In this document: in pieces, positions 39,829-48,093 of the stretch
Position numbering within the stretch: position 1 is the stretch's first letter
Layout: each line of letters opens with the position of its first letter
Source: Burkholderiales bacterium
Lineage (GTDB): Bacteria > Pseudomonadota > Gammaproteobacteria > Burkholderiales > Burkholderiaceae_C
DNA length: 64,000 nt
Direction: 5' to 3'
NCBI GenBank assembly: GCA_016192425.1
Contig: JACPUE010000068.1
Coordinates: 62,001-126,000 of the forward strand
The notes under the pieces: generated by a model
Databases searched by the model: none
Told to the model about the DNA's origin: nothing
Seen by the model: only the letters and a program-made list of their open reading frames with translations
Program-made: the position numbers and the translations under genes

Positions 39829-41681
39829 CAGAAGCGAAAGCCCAGGCGCAGGTGCAGGCGCAGCTTGCGCTCCTGCACCCCGTAGGCCAGGTCGGCCTGC
39901 ACCGGCCCTACCGGGCTGCGCCAGCGCAGGCCTGCACCTACACCCACGCGGGCGTGCAGGTCGCCAGGCTGGTCGGCCACGGCGCCGGCATCCAGGAACA
40001 AGGCGCTTTCCCAATCGGAGGGCGCGCCGTCCAGCACCAGGGGTTGCTGCCATTCCACGCTGCCCACGGCCAGGTAGCGGCCGCCGGTGGTCTGGCCTGC
40101 CGTGGTGCGCGCGCCAATGCTGTGGTAGCCGTAGCCGCGCACCGTGGTGTCACCACCGGTCACGAACAACTGGCTTACCGGCACGGGCGTGCCATCGCGT
40201 GCCAGAACGGCACCGCCCTCGGCGCGCCAGGCGATGCGCGCCCTGGGGCCGGGCTTCGTGGCCGTGCCGACCCGCCCCAGCGGCTGGTAATGCAGCCAGC
40301 GCACCAGTGCGCGCACGTAGGGGTCGCGCTCGGGGCGCAGGGTGTGGCCCAGGCCCAGTTCCCAGGCCAGGCCCCAGCCGCGCGTGGGGTTGGTGGGCTG
40401 GTTGAAGTAGCGTCCCGTCCAGGCGTAGTGCAGGCCCAGGGCGGCGCTGGAGGGAGGGGCGCCGATGCCCTGGCTGTCTGCGCTGTCGTATTGCAGTGCC
40501 AGGGAGCGGTCGATGCGCTGGCTGCTCTTGGCGCGGCCTGCACGCAGGCGGCTGCTGTGCACCATGGTGCTGCCTGTGGCGTCGCGCTGCACCAGGGCGC
40601 CGGTGAACCAGCGCCAGCCGCTGTCGTGCGGCAGGCCGGTCCAGTCGGTGGCCAGAGACTGGGTGTTGCGGTCCCAGCCGATCTTGCTCAGGGCGCGCCA
40701 GCCCAGCCAGGGCAAGCGGTTGTGAGTGTGATCCAGCGACAGGCGCAGGCCGCTGTCGGTGGAGGCGCCCACGCCCAGTACCCATTTCTGCAGCGGTGCT
40801 TCACGCACCTGGGCCAGAACGGGTGCGGAGAGCGGGTCTTGCACTTCGGGCGCGAGGCTCAGGAACACGGCGTCGAAATAGCCGCTGTCGGCCAGGCGCT
40901 GCTGCGCGTCGAGTAGGGCGGTTTCGTCGTAGGGGCTGCCCAGGGGCAGGCGGGCGATGCGGCGCACGGTGTCGCTGCCATAGCGCTCGCTGCCTTGCAC
41001 CTGCAGTGCGCCAAAGCGGTACAGGGGGCCGCTGTCGTACTGCACGGCCAGGCGGGCTTGGTGCTGTGGGGCATCGATGTCGGCGCGGCTGTGGGCGATG
41101 CGTGCCGCCGGGTAGCGCTGCGTTTGCAGCGCGCGCAGGCCCTGCTGTTTGGCGTTGTCCCAGGCGTCCTGGGTGAAGGGCTGGCCACTGGGCAGCGTCC
41201 ATGCCGATTGCAGGCCTTGTTGCAGGCGCTCGGCACCGGGGGCTTGTGCGCCAGGGCCTTGCAGGCGGATGTCCACCTGTGCAACCTGGGTGCGGGGGCC
41301 GGGCTCCACCTGCACGCGGATGTGTTGTGCGGTGGGGCTGCCTGGGGGCGCCTGCGTCAGTAGCACCTGCACATCGGGCGAGAAGTAGCCCTGGGTGGCC
41401 AGCAGTTCGCGGGCGTTGGCGGCTGCGGCGTCGTGCAGGCGTTCGAGCTCGTCGGCGCGCAGGTCGGGCAGGTGGCGAAAGCGTTGCAGCTCCAGGTGCT
41501 GTTCCAGCAGCGGGCGCAGCGCATCCGGGGCCTGGATGTGCAGCACAAAGGCCTGCGGCCCGTCAGCATCCGCTTTGGGCGTGGCGCCCTGGGTGCGGGG
41601 CCACAGGCTGCAGCCCGTCAGCATCAGGCAGAAAAACAGCAACGCCGACCATCGGGCCGGCGTTGGAGCGTGGCGTGGCAT
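39828..41681 (-). CDS. tamA: Translocation and assembly module protein TamA, with lipobox
   Basis: A 617-residue Omp85-family protein. After the signal sequence come POTRA domains (YFSPDVQVLLTQAPPG; YDSGPLYRFGALQVQGSERYG) and a 16-strand barrel domain with the conserved GGDTTVRGYGYHSIG and the end RLHLRLGFRF. The signal ends FCLMLTGC, a good lipobox, so it may be lipid-anchored, which is unusual for the family. It pairs with TamB, encoded next. Confidence 0.9.
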   Translation of the reverse strand: MPRHAPTPARWSALLFFCLMLTGCSLWPRTQGATPKADADGPQAFVLHIQAPDALRPLLEQHLELQRFRHLPDLRADELERLHDAAAANARELLATQGYFSPDVQVLLTQAPPGSPTAQHIRVQVEPGPRTQVAQVDIRLQGPGAQAPGAERLQQGLQSAWTLPSGQPFTQDAWDNAKQQGLRALQTQRYPAARIAHSRADIDAPQHQARLAVQYDSGPLYRFGALQVQGSERYGSDTVRRIARLPLGSPYDETALLDAQQRLADSGYFDAVFLSLAPEVQDPLSAPVLAQVREAPLQKWVLGVGASTDSGLRLSLDHTHNRLPWLGWRALSKIGWDRNTQSLATDWTGLPHDSGWRWFTGALVQRDATGSTMVHSSRLRAGRAKSSQRIDRSLALQYDSADSQGIGAPPSSAALGLHYAWTGRYFNQPTNPTRGWGLAWELGLGHTLRPERDPYVRALVRWLHYQPLGRVGTATKPGPRARIAWRAEGGAVLARDGTPVPVSQLFVTGGDTTVRGYGYHSIGARTTAGQTTGGRYLAVGSVEWQQPLVLDGAPSDWESALFLDAGAVADQPGDLHARVGVGAGLRWRSPVGPVQADLAYGVQERKLRLHLRLGFRF

Positions 41682-41685
41682 GCGC

Positions 41686-42873
41686 TTATTTTGACAGCAG
41701 GCGCATGGTGTCTTCGAGGCCTTTGAGTGACAAAGGGAACATGCGGTGGCCCATGAGCTGCTGGACGATGCTGATGCTCTGGCGGTACTCCCACACGCCT
41801 TGCGGCTCGGGGTTGATCCAGGCGTAGCGGGGGAAGGCGTGCGTCAGGCGCTGCAGCCATTCGGCACCGGCTTCCTCGTTGTTGTATTCCACGCTGCCGC
41901 CGGGCTGCAGGATCTCGTAGGGACTCATGGTGGCGTCGCCCACGAAGATGAGTTTGTAGTCCTTGTTGTACTTGCGGATGATGTCCCAGGTGGGGAACTT
42001 CTCGGCAAAGCGGCGCCGGTTGTTCTTCCACATGAAGTCGTAGACGCAGTTGTGGAAGTAGTAGAACTCCAGGTGCTTGAACTCGGCTTTCACGGCACTG
42101 AAGAGTTCCTCCACGCGCTGGATGTGCTCGTCCATGGTGCCGCCCACGTCCATCAGCAGCAGCACCTTCACGTTGTTGTGCCGCTCGGGCACCATCTTGA
42201 TGTCCAGGAAGCCCGCGTTGGCCGCCGTGCTGCGGATGGTGTCCGGCAGGTCCAGCTCCAGCTCGTGCCCCTCGCGTGCGAACTTGCGCAGCCGCCGCAG
42301 CGCCACCTTGATGTTGCGCGTGCCCAGCTCCTGCTGGTCGTCGTAGTCGCGGTAGGCGCGCTGTTCCCACACCTTGACGGCGCTGCGGTTCTTGCCTGCA
42401 CCGCCAATGCGTATGCCCTGCGGGTTGTAGCCGCCGTGGCCGAAGGGGCTGGTGCCGCCCGTGCCTATCCACTTGCTGCCGCCTTCGTGGCGCTCTTTCT
42501 GCTCTTCGAGGCGCTTTTTCAGCGTCTCCATGAGCTCGTCCCAGCCCATTTTCTGGATCGCGGCTTTCTCCTCGGGGCTCAGTTCGCGCTCCAGCACCTT
42601 GCGCAGCCAGTCGGCGGGGATTTCCTTGGTGAAATCGGCCAGCATCTCCACGCCCTTGAAGTAGGCGGCAAAGGCGCGGTCGAACTTGTCGAAGTGCTTT
42701 TCGTCCTTGACCAGCGCGGTGCGCGCCAGGAAGTAGAAGTCGTCCAGGCTCCAGGCGTCCTCGGAGCGCGGGCCCACCACGCCCGCCTCCAGGGCTTCGA
42801 GCAGGGTGAGGTATTCCTTCACCGAAACCGGCAGCTTGGCAGCGCGCAGGGTGTAGAAAAAATCGATCAACAT
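41686..42873 (-). CDS. VWA domain protein, CoxE-like
   Basis: A 395-residue protein (MLIDFFYTLRAAKLPVSVKEYLTLL...). The C-half is a von Willebrand A domain with a degenerate MIDAS motif DVGGTMDEH (DxSxS usual) and FVGDATMSPYEI. Together with the MoxR ATPase encoded four genes on, it forms a typical MoxR-VWA pair that acts as a chaperone for metal-cofactor insertion or complex assembly. The substrate is not known; the name CoxE is by family similarity. Confidence 0.85.
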   Translation of the reverse strand: MLIDFFYTLRAAKLPVSVKEYLTLLEALEAGVVGPRSEDAWSLDDFYFLARTALVKDEKHFDKFDRAFAAYFKGVEMLADFTKEIPADWLRKVLERELSPEEKAAIQKMGWDELMETLKKRLEEQKERHEGGSKWIGTGGTSPFGHGGYNPQGIRIGGAGKNRSAVKVWEQRAYRDYDDQQELGTRNIKVALRRLRKFAREGHELELDLPDTIRSTAANAGFLDIKMVPERHNNVKVLLLMDVGGTMDEHIQRVEELFSAVKAEFKHLEFYYFHNCVYDFMWKNNRRRFAEKFPTWDIIRKYNKDYKLIFVGDATMSPYEILQPGGSVEYNNEEAGAEWLQRLTHAFPRYAWINPEPQGVWEYRQSISIVQQLMGHRMFPLSLKGLEDTMRLLSK

Positions 42874-42894
42874 AAAAATGGCCTCCAGCGCGCG

Positions 42895-43494
42895 TCAATC
42901 CTGCGCATGGCGCTGCAAAAGGTATAGCAGCTGCGCGCGGGCTTCGGGCCATTCGCCGCTGCGCATGCTGTACATCACGGTGTCGCGGATGGTGCCGTCG
43001 CGGCGCAGTGCGTGGCCGCGGATCACGCCGTCCTTCCTGGCGCCCAGGCGTTCGATGGCGCGCTGGCTGGCGAAGTTGAAGTTGTCGGTGCGCCAGCCCA
43101 CCACGTGGCAGCCCAGCGTGCCAAAGGCGTGCCCCATCATCAGCAGCTTGGCGGTGGTGTTGACGTGGGTGCGCTGCACGCTCTGGCGGTACCAGGTCCA
43201 GCCGATTTCCACCCGGCGCACGGCCGGCACGATGTCGTGGTAGCTGGTGGTACCCAGCACCTGGCCGCTGGCGTCGTCCAGCACGGCAAAGGCGAAGCGG
43301 TGGCCTTGGGCACGGCCCTCCAGCGCGGTTTCGATGTAGGCGCGCGTGTCCTGCGGCTCGGGCACCGAGGTGATGCGCAGCTTCCACAGCTCGCCGTCGG
43401 CGGCGGCTGCGGCCAGGCCCGGCGCATGCTCCAGGCCCAGGGGCTCCAGGCGTACGTTGCGGTCTCTCAGGATGGTGGGTTCCACAAAGGCCAT
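42895..43494 (-). CDS. GNAT family N-acetyltransferase
   Basis: A 199-residue protein of the RimJ/RimL-like group: VRLEPLGLEHAPGLAAAA, YHDIVPAVRRVEIGWTWYRQSVQRT, then AFGTLGCHVVGWRTDNFNFASQRAIERLGAR, which carries the acetyl-CoA-binding and asparagine motifs. Substrate unknown. ATG 43494 was chosen because the family start falls here. Confidence 0.85.
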   Translation of the reverse strand: MAFVEPTILRDRNVRLEPLGLEHAPGLAAAAADGELWKLRITSVPEPQDTRAYIETALEGRAQGHRFAFAVLDDASGQVLGTTSYHDIVPAVRRVEIGWTWYRQSVQRTHVNTTAKLLMMGHAFGTLGCHVVGWRTDNFNFASQRAIERLGARKDGVIRGHALRRDGTIRDTVMYSMRSGEWPEARAQLLYLLQRHAQD

Positions 43495-43499
43495 GGGGT

Positions 43500-43736
43500 T
43501 CACTTCTCTTTCGTGTCTTGGGGGCTGCGGGTATTGCGCCAGCGCCGGGCCGCTTGCAGTCCCAGGCCTGCGCCCAGGCCCACCAGTGCGATGGCCAGCA
43601 CCGTGGTGGTTCCGTAGCCGGGGGCAAAGATGTCCCACCCGAGCAGGTTGCCGATCCAGAAGCCGGCCAGTGCGCCGCCCACGAAGCCCACGGCGTCGGA
43701 CAGGCCTTCCATCAGCAGGCGCTTGGTGTCGCTCAT
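43500..43736 (-). CDS. Small membrane protein, hypothetical
   Basis: A 78-residue protein with two hydrophobic segments (DAVGFVGGALAGFWIGNLLGW; TTTVLAIALVGLGAGLGLQAA) and a basic tail (RRWRNTRSPQDTKEK). It lies five bases upstream of the acetyltransferase gene and just after moxR. Function unknown. Confidence 0.65.
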   Translation of the reverse strand: MSDTKRLLMEGLSDAVGFVGGALAGFWIGNLLGWDIFAPGYGTTTVLAIALVGLGAGLGLQAARRWRNTRSPQDTKEK

Positions 43737-43750
43737 GGTGTGCGGCAACT

Positions 43751-44605
43751 TCAGCGGTTGCGTTGGTTCATGAAGACGAGCTTTTCGAACAGGCTCACGT
43801 CCTGCTCGTTCTTGAGCAAGGCGCCCACCAGCGGCGGCACCGACACCTTGTTGTCCGCGCTTTGCAGGGCCGACAGCGGAATGTCCTCGGCCACCAGCAG
43901 CTTGAGCCAGTCCAGCAGCTCGGAGGTGGAGGGCTTTTTCTTCAGCCCGGGCAGGTTGCGCACGTCATAAAAGGTCTTCATCGCCACCGAGAGCAAATCG
44001 CCCTTGAGCGTGGGGAAATGCACCCCGATGATCTGGCGCATGGTGTCGGTCTCGGGGAACTTGATGAAGTGGAAGAAGCAGCGGCGCAAGAAGGCGTCGG
44101 GCAGTTCTTTCTCGTTGTTGGACGTAATGAACACCAGCGGGCGGTGCTTGGCCTTGATGAGTTCGCGCGTCTCGTAGCAGTAGAACTCCATGCGGTCGAG
44201 CTCGCGCAGCAGGTCGTTGGGGAATTCGATGTCGGCCTTGTCGATCTCGTCGATCAAGAGCGCCACGGGGCGATCGGCCGTGAAGGCTTGCCACAGCACG
44301 CCCTGCACGATGTAGTTGCGGATGTCCTTGACGCGCTCGCTGCTGTGCTCGTCATTGAGCTGGCTGTCGCGCAGGCGGCTCACGGCGTCGTATTCGTACA
44401 GGCCCTGCTGGGCCTTGGTGGTCGATTTGATGTGCCACTGCAGCAGCGGCATGTCCAGCGCCTGGGCCACTTCCTCGGCCAGCATGGTCTTGCCGGTGCC
44501 GGGTTCGCCCTTGACCAGCAGCGGGCGCTGCAGCCGGATGGCCGCATTCACGGCCAGCATGAGGTCCTGGGTGGCGACGTAATTCTGGGAGCCTTGGAAT
44601 TTCAT
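43751..44605 (-). CDS. MoxR-type AAA+ ATPase
   Basis: A 284-residue ATPase: Walker A VKGEPGTGKTMLAEEVA, Walker B VALLIDEIDKAD, sensor I FITSNNEKELPDAFLRRC. MoxR proteins act with a VWA partner, which is encoded three genes downstream. I chose ATG 44605 (MKFQGSQNYVATQD), which fits the family start; the much longer upstream frame overlaps the cytochrome gene. Confidence 0.9.
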   Translation of the reverse strand: MKFQGSQNYVATQDLMLAVNAAIRLQRPLLVKGEPGTGKTMLAEEVAQALDMPLLQWHIKSTTKAQQGLYEYDAVSRLRDSQLNDEHSSERVKDIRNYIVQGVLWQAFTADRPVALLIDEIDKADIEFPNDLLRELDRMEFYCYETRELIKAKHRPLVFITSNNEKELPDAFLRRCFFHFIKFPETDTMRQIIGVHFPTLKGDLLSVAMKTFYDVRNLPGLKKKPSTSELLDWLKLLVAEDIPLSALQSADNKVSVPPLVGALLKNEQDVSLFEKLVFMNQRNR

Positions 44606-44652
44606 GTAAATAAATGCGGTATCGTTGACAAATGGGCTTGACAGGTGCTGGC

Positions 44653-44658
44653 TATAAT
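44653..44658 (+). promoter_or_regulatory. Possible extended -10 promoter of the cytochrome c gene
   Basis: TGGCTATAAT ends at 44658 and is a good extended -10. Two TTGACA copies upstream are at 9 and 22 bases, neither being a normal spacing, so the -35 is unclear. Confidence 0.4.
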
Positions 44659-44713
44659 CATTTGCACGCACCTGTGCCCCAGGGTTCTCTTCCACAAAGA
44701 TTGTGCTCGCAAA

Positions 44714-45379
44714 ATGAAAAAGACGCTCCACACACTTGCTGTATTGGCTGTCGCTTGCGGGACCGCCGCCACCCACGCCCAGGAGGTGCAGGGCAACGCC
44801 CAGGCGGGCGAACAGAAGAACGCCATGTGCATTGGCTGCCATGGCATCGCAGGGTACCAGTCCAGTTTTCCGCAGGTGCACCGCGTGCCCATGATCTCGG
44901 GCCAGAACGCCGCCTACCTGGCTGCGGCGCTGCAGGCCTACCACCAGGGCGAGCGCAGGCATCCCACCATGCGCGGCATCTCCATCAGCCTGAGTCCGCA
45001 GGATATGGCCGACCTCTCGGCCTACTACGCCCAGCACGGCAAGGCGGGCGCCGAACTGCCCGCCACCCCGCGCCGCGAGCCCAGTGCCCAGGTGGCGCAG
45101 CTGCTGCAAAAAGGGGCGTGTGTGTCCTGCCACGGCGACAACTTCGCCAAGCCCATCGACCCTTCATATCCCAAGATCGCCGGGCAGCATGCCGACTATC
45201 TGTACGTGGCCCTCATGTCCTACCAGGCCAAGCCCGACCAGGCCTACGTGGGGCGCGGCAACCCAGTGATGGCGGGTGTGGTGTCGCAGTTCACCCCGGC
45301 GGAACTCAAGGCGCTGGCGCAGTACATCGGCAAGCTCGATGGCGATCTGCGCGTGGTGCCGCAGTCGCGTTGGCGGTAA
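44714..45379 (+). CDS. Di-haem cytochrome c (c4-like)
   Basis: A 221-residue periplasmic protein with a signal peptide (MKKTLHTLAVLAVACGTAATHAQ) and two haem sites: CIGCH near residue 39 and CVSCH near residue 137. Distal Met ligands are likely in VPMISGQNAAY and PVMAGVVSQ. The two similar halves fit the cytochrome c4 family, an electron carrier to terminal oxidases. It is divergent from moxR. Confidence 0.9.
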   Translation: MKKTLHTLAVLAVACGTAATHAQEVQGNAQAGEQKNAMCIGCHGIAGYQSSFPQVHRVPMISGQNAAYLAAALQAYHQGERRHPTMRGISISLSPQDMADLSAYYAQHGKAGAELPATPRREPSAQVAQLLQKGACVSCHGDNFAKPIDPSYPKIAGQHADYLYVALMSYQAKPDQAYVGRGNPVMAGVVSQFTPAELKALAQYIGKLDGDLRVVPQSRWR

Positions 45380-45409
45380 GAGAGAACGCGGCCCTGGCGC
45401 CTGTGGAAT

Positions 45410-45437
45410 AAGCGCTGGAAGCTATTAAAACAATAGC
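45410..45437. repeat. Dispersed intergenic repeat, copy 2 (short)
   Basis: AAGCGCTGGAAGCTATTAAAACAATAGC shares the AAGCGCTGGA and GCTAT-AAAACAATAGC blocks with the copy at 60001, in a different order. It lies between the convergent cytochrome and DUF1841 genes. Confidence 0.5.
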
Positions 45438-45440
45438 AAA

Positions 45441-45875
45441 CTAGTCCCGCGTTGCCAGGCGCTGCACGGCGGCGACATAAGCGTCGCCGTCGGGCGGGCG
45501 GCCTGAGCGCTGGCTGTCCCACAGCATTTGTCCCAGGCATTCCATGGCAGTGTGGTGCGCGTCGTGCAGGGAATCGAGCCTGCGCGCCAGCAGTTCCACC
45601 GCCTGGCGGATGCCGCGCGGCTGGTCGATGCTGCACTGCTCGCTGATCGACAGGTGCATCGACAGGTGCAGGAAGGGGTTGGTGCGCTCGGGCGTTTCGT
45701 CGTAATTGCGCGCCACGGCCGCGTCGGCGTCTGCGAGTTCGGCGTGGTACTCGGGGTGTTCGTCAATCCACAGGCTGGCCAGGGTCTCGATGGCCTCCAT
45801 GGGTTCGCCCGCACGTGCCTTGGCATGTGCTGCACAGAAGAATCGGCGGACGTCGGCTTGGCTGGGCTGGAACAT
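45441..45875 (-). CDS. DUF1841 family protein
   Basis: A 144-residue protein with the family pattern FQPSQADVRRFFCAAHAKARAGEPMEAIETLASLWIDEHPEYHAELAD, TNPFLHLSMHLSISEQCSIDQPRGIRQA and HHTAMECLGQMLW. The His-rich motifs suggest a metal-binding helical protein; function is not known. ATG 45875 gives the usual family start, although the frame is open upstream. Confidence 0.88.
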   Translation of the reverse strand: MFQPSQADVRRFFCAAHAKARAGEPMEAIETLASLWIDEHPEYHAELADADAAVARNYDETPERTNPFLHLSMHLSISEQCSIDQPRGIRQAVELLARRLDSLHDAHHTAMECLGQMLWDSQRSGRPPDGDAYVAAVQRLATRD

Positions 45876-46072
45876 GGCGGCAGTGTAGCGGTGCAGCCCG
45901 GCCGTGACTGCCACGCAGGCCTCCAGCGGCAGCGATTCGCTGGCGTGGATCTGGCGCCGCGCCATGCCGGCCCAGCCGTCTGCGAAGGCCGCCGTGGCGG
46001 CGATTTCCAGCAGCAGGCGCTGGGGCTTGCTAAGATGCCTTGCTCGATTTTGGCTTGAGGCGGACGGTTCCC

Positions 46073-46711
46073 ATGGATGTGCAGACTTGGTTGGCTTTTT
46101 TGGTGGCTTCGTGCCTGATTGCAATCTCGCCGGGCTCGGGGGCGGTGCTGTCCATGAGCCACGGGCTCAACTACGGGGTGCGCAAGGCGGGGGCCACCAT
46201 CCTGGGCCTGCAGTTGGGGCTGCTGCTGGTGCTGGTCATTGCCGGGGCGGGTGTGGGCTCGCTGCTGCTGGCGTCCGAGTGGGCGTTCAACCTCGTCAAG
46301 GTGCTGGGGGCGTGCTACCTGCTGTACCTGGGGTTCAAGCAGTGGCGCGCGGGCGAGGCCTCGCCCCTGCAGGCGCAGGACGAGGGGCCGGCGGGCACCT
46401 GGAAGAAGCGCTGCCTGACCGGCTTTTTGACCAACGCCACCAACCCCAAGGGCATTCTCTTCATGGTGGCCGTGCTGCCGCAGTTCATGACCGATACGCG
46501 CCCGCTGTGGATCCAGCTGCTGGTGATGGCCGCCACTACCGTGGCGGTCGATGTCACCGTGATGCACGGCTATGCCGCCAGTGCCAGCGCACTACGCAGC
46601 TTGATGCGTAGCGCCCGTGCCATGCGGGTGCAGAACCGCGTGTTTGGCGGGCTGCTCATGGCGGTGGGCACGGGGCTGTTCTTCGTCAAGCGGGGTGGGC
46701 AGCACGCATGA
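46073..46711 (+). CDS. LysE/RhtB family exporter
   Basis: A 212-residue membrane protein with about six hydrophobic segments. The N-terminus WLAFLVASCLIAISPGSGAVLSMSHGLNYGVRKAGATILGLQLG and the loop LTGFLTNATNPKGILFMVAVLPQF are family marks. It probably exports amino acids or related small molecules; substrate unknown. Confidence 0.88.
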   Translation: MDVQTWLAFLVASCLIAISPGSGAVLSMSHGLNYGVRKAGATILGLQLGLLLVLVIAGAGVGSLLLASEWAFNLVKVLGACYLLYLGFKQWRAGEASPLQAQDEGPAGTWKKRCLTGFLTNATNPKGILFMVAVLPQFMTDTRPLWIQLLVMAATTVAVDVTVMHGYAASASALRSLMRSARAMRVQNRVFGGLLMAVGTGLFFVKRGGQHA

Positions 46712-46718
46712 TTCGGTT

Positions 46719-46764
46719 GCTATAAAAATCATAGCTGCTAACGCTTTATTTGTCGGTGTTTCTG
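46719..46764. repeat. Dispersed intergenic repeat, copy 3
   Basis: GCTATAAAAATCATAGCTGC then TAACGCTTTATTTGT matches the copy at 60001 closely over 36 bases. Here it is non-coding, between the LysE and ParA genes. Confidence 0.6.
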
Positions 46765-46801
46765 GCGTTTTGATAGGTTTTCTGGGCAAGGAGGTCGGAT
46801 C

Positions 46802-47419
46802 ATGCCGGTGGTGGCCATAGCCAATCCCAAGGGCGGCGTGGGCAAGTCCACGCTGTCCACCCAGGTGGCGGGTTACTGGGCGCGCCAGGGCCATGCGGTG
46901 GTGCTGGGCGATGTGGACCGCCAGCAGTCCGCGCGCCTGTGGCTGGGCCTGCGCCCGCCCCAGGCGCGGCCCATTGCCTGGTGGGACACGGGCGACGGCG
47001 ACTCCATCGCCAAGCCGCCCAAGGGCAGCCACGCGGTGCTGGACACGCCTGCGGGCCTGCATGGGTGGCGGCTGAGTGATGCGCTCAAGCTGGCCGACAA
47101 GATCATCGTGCCGCTGCAGGCCAGCATCTTCGACATCTACGCCACGCGCGACTTCCTGGACCAGCTCGCCGCCCACCGCCGCGCCGGGCATGCGCAGGTG
47201 GGCATCGTGGGCATGCGGGTGGACGAGCGCACACGCTCGGCGGAGCAGCTCCACCATTTCGTGGACAGCCTGGGCCTGCCCGTGCTGGGCACGCTGCGCG
47301 ACACGCAGAACTACGTGCACCTGGCGGCGCACGGGCTCACGGTATTCGACATCGCGCCCGGCCGCGTGGTGCGCGACCTGGAGCAATGGCAGAGCATTTG
47401 TGCATGGCTGGATTCGTGA
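46802..47419 (+). CDS. ParA/MinD-like ATPase
   Basis: A 205-residue deviant Walker ATPase: AIANPKGGVGKSTLSTQVAGYWA (Lys in KGGVGKS), GDVDRQQSARLWLG, HAVLDTPAGLHGWRL. AGGAGG lies nine bases before its ATG. No parB partner is adjacent, so it may place another cargo (chemoreceptors, carboxysome-like or membrane complexes) or act alone. Confidence 0.88.
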   Translation: MPVVAIANPKGGVGKSTLSTQVAGYWARQGHAVVLGDVDRQQSARLWLGLRPPQARPIAWWDTGDGDSIAKPPKGSHAVLDTPAGLHGWRLSDALKLADKIIVPLQASIFDIYATRDFLDQLAAHRRAGHAQVGIVGMRVDERTRSAEQLHHFVDSLGLPVLGTLRDTQNYVHLAAHGLTVFDIAPGRVVRDLEQWQSICAWLDS

Positions 47420-47476
47420 TGTACCCCTGTCGCACGCCAGACATCGCCCCGGCAATGGCGGCGCTACATTGCGGCC

Positions 47477-47941
47477 ATGAAAACCTTTCGTTCCTACACC
47501 GAAGTGAGCGCCTGCGTGGGCCAGGAAGTGGCCGTGACCGACTGGATCACCATCACGCAGGAACAGGTCAACCAGTTTGCCCAGGCCACGGGCGACCACC
47601 AGTGGATCCATGTGGATCCCGAGCGTGCCAAGGACGGGCCGTTCGGGGTGCCCATTGCGCATGGCTTTCTCACGCTGTCGCTGATTCCGCGCTTTTTCGA
47701 TCTGGCCATCCATATCGAGGGTGCGCGCATGGGCGTCAACTACGGCCTCAATCGCGTGCGCTTCACCGCGCCGGTGCCTGTGGGCAGCCGTGTGCGCGCC
47801 CGGCTGAGCTTGCAGGCCACCGAGGCGCTGGCGCCCGATGGGCTGCAGATGGCCTGGCTGGTGACCGTGGAGCGCGAGGGCGCCGACAAGCCCGCCTGCG
47901 TGGCCGAATCGCTTTCGCGCAGCTACGGTGCGCCGGTGTAG
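47477..47941 (+). CDS. MaoC-like dehydratase (hotdog fold)
   Basis: A 154-residue protein with the hydratase-2 motif ATGDHQWIHVDPERAKDGPFGVPIAHGFLTLSLIP, which holds the catalytic Asp and His, and NYGLNRVRFTAPVPVGSRVRA. It should hydrate enoyl-CoA; the natural substrate is not shown. Overall length is usual for single-hotdog MaoC proteins. Confidence 0.9.
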   Translation: MKTFRSYTEVSACVGQEVAVTDWITITQEQVNQFAQATGDHQWIHVDPERAKDGPFGVPIAHGFLTLSLIPRFFDLAIHIEGARMGVNYGLNRVRFTAPVPVGSRVRARLSLQATEALAPDGLQMAWLVTVEREGADKPACVAESLSRSYGAPV

Positions 47942-48091
47942 GGTGCCAACCCCCTGAGTGGCTGCGCCGCTTCCCCCTTCTCTCTTCGCGCTGCGCGCTG
48001 CGGGAAGGGGGACACCGCCAGCGCGGCGGGGCGGCCCTTGCGCGGCGGCCGCTGGCCTTGGCCGCGCCCAGTGCTGGGCGAAGGGACTGAG
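47942..48091. repeat. GC-rich intergenic repeat-like region
   Basis: The gap starts GCCAACCCCCTGAGTGGCTG and contains several inverted blocks (CGCGCTGCGCGCTGCGGGAA, GCGCGGCGGGGCGGCC). A related start, GCGCCAACCCCCTGGGCGG, occurs near 51435 ahead of coxB. It looks like a dispersed repeat of this genome. No gene is seen in it. Confidence 0.4.
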
Positions 48092-48093
48092 CG

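Noticed and set aside
44628-44658. Standard -35/-10 promoter TTGACA...TATAAT before the cytochrome c gene
   Set aside because: The two TTGACA copies are 22 and 9 bases from TATAAT, outside the usual 16-18, so only an extended -10 is proposed.
43751-45133. Longer MoxR start with 176 extra residues
   Set aside because: The extension would run through the promoter and the first half of the divergent cytochrome c gene; the family begins at MKFQGSQ.
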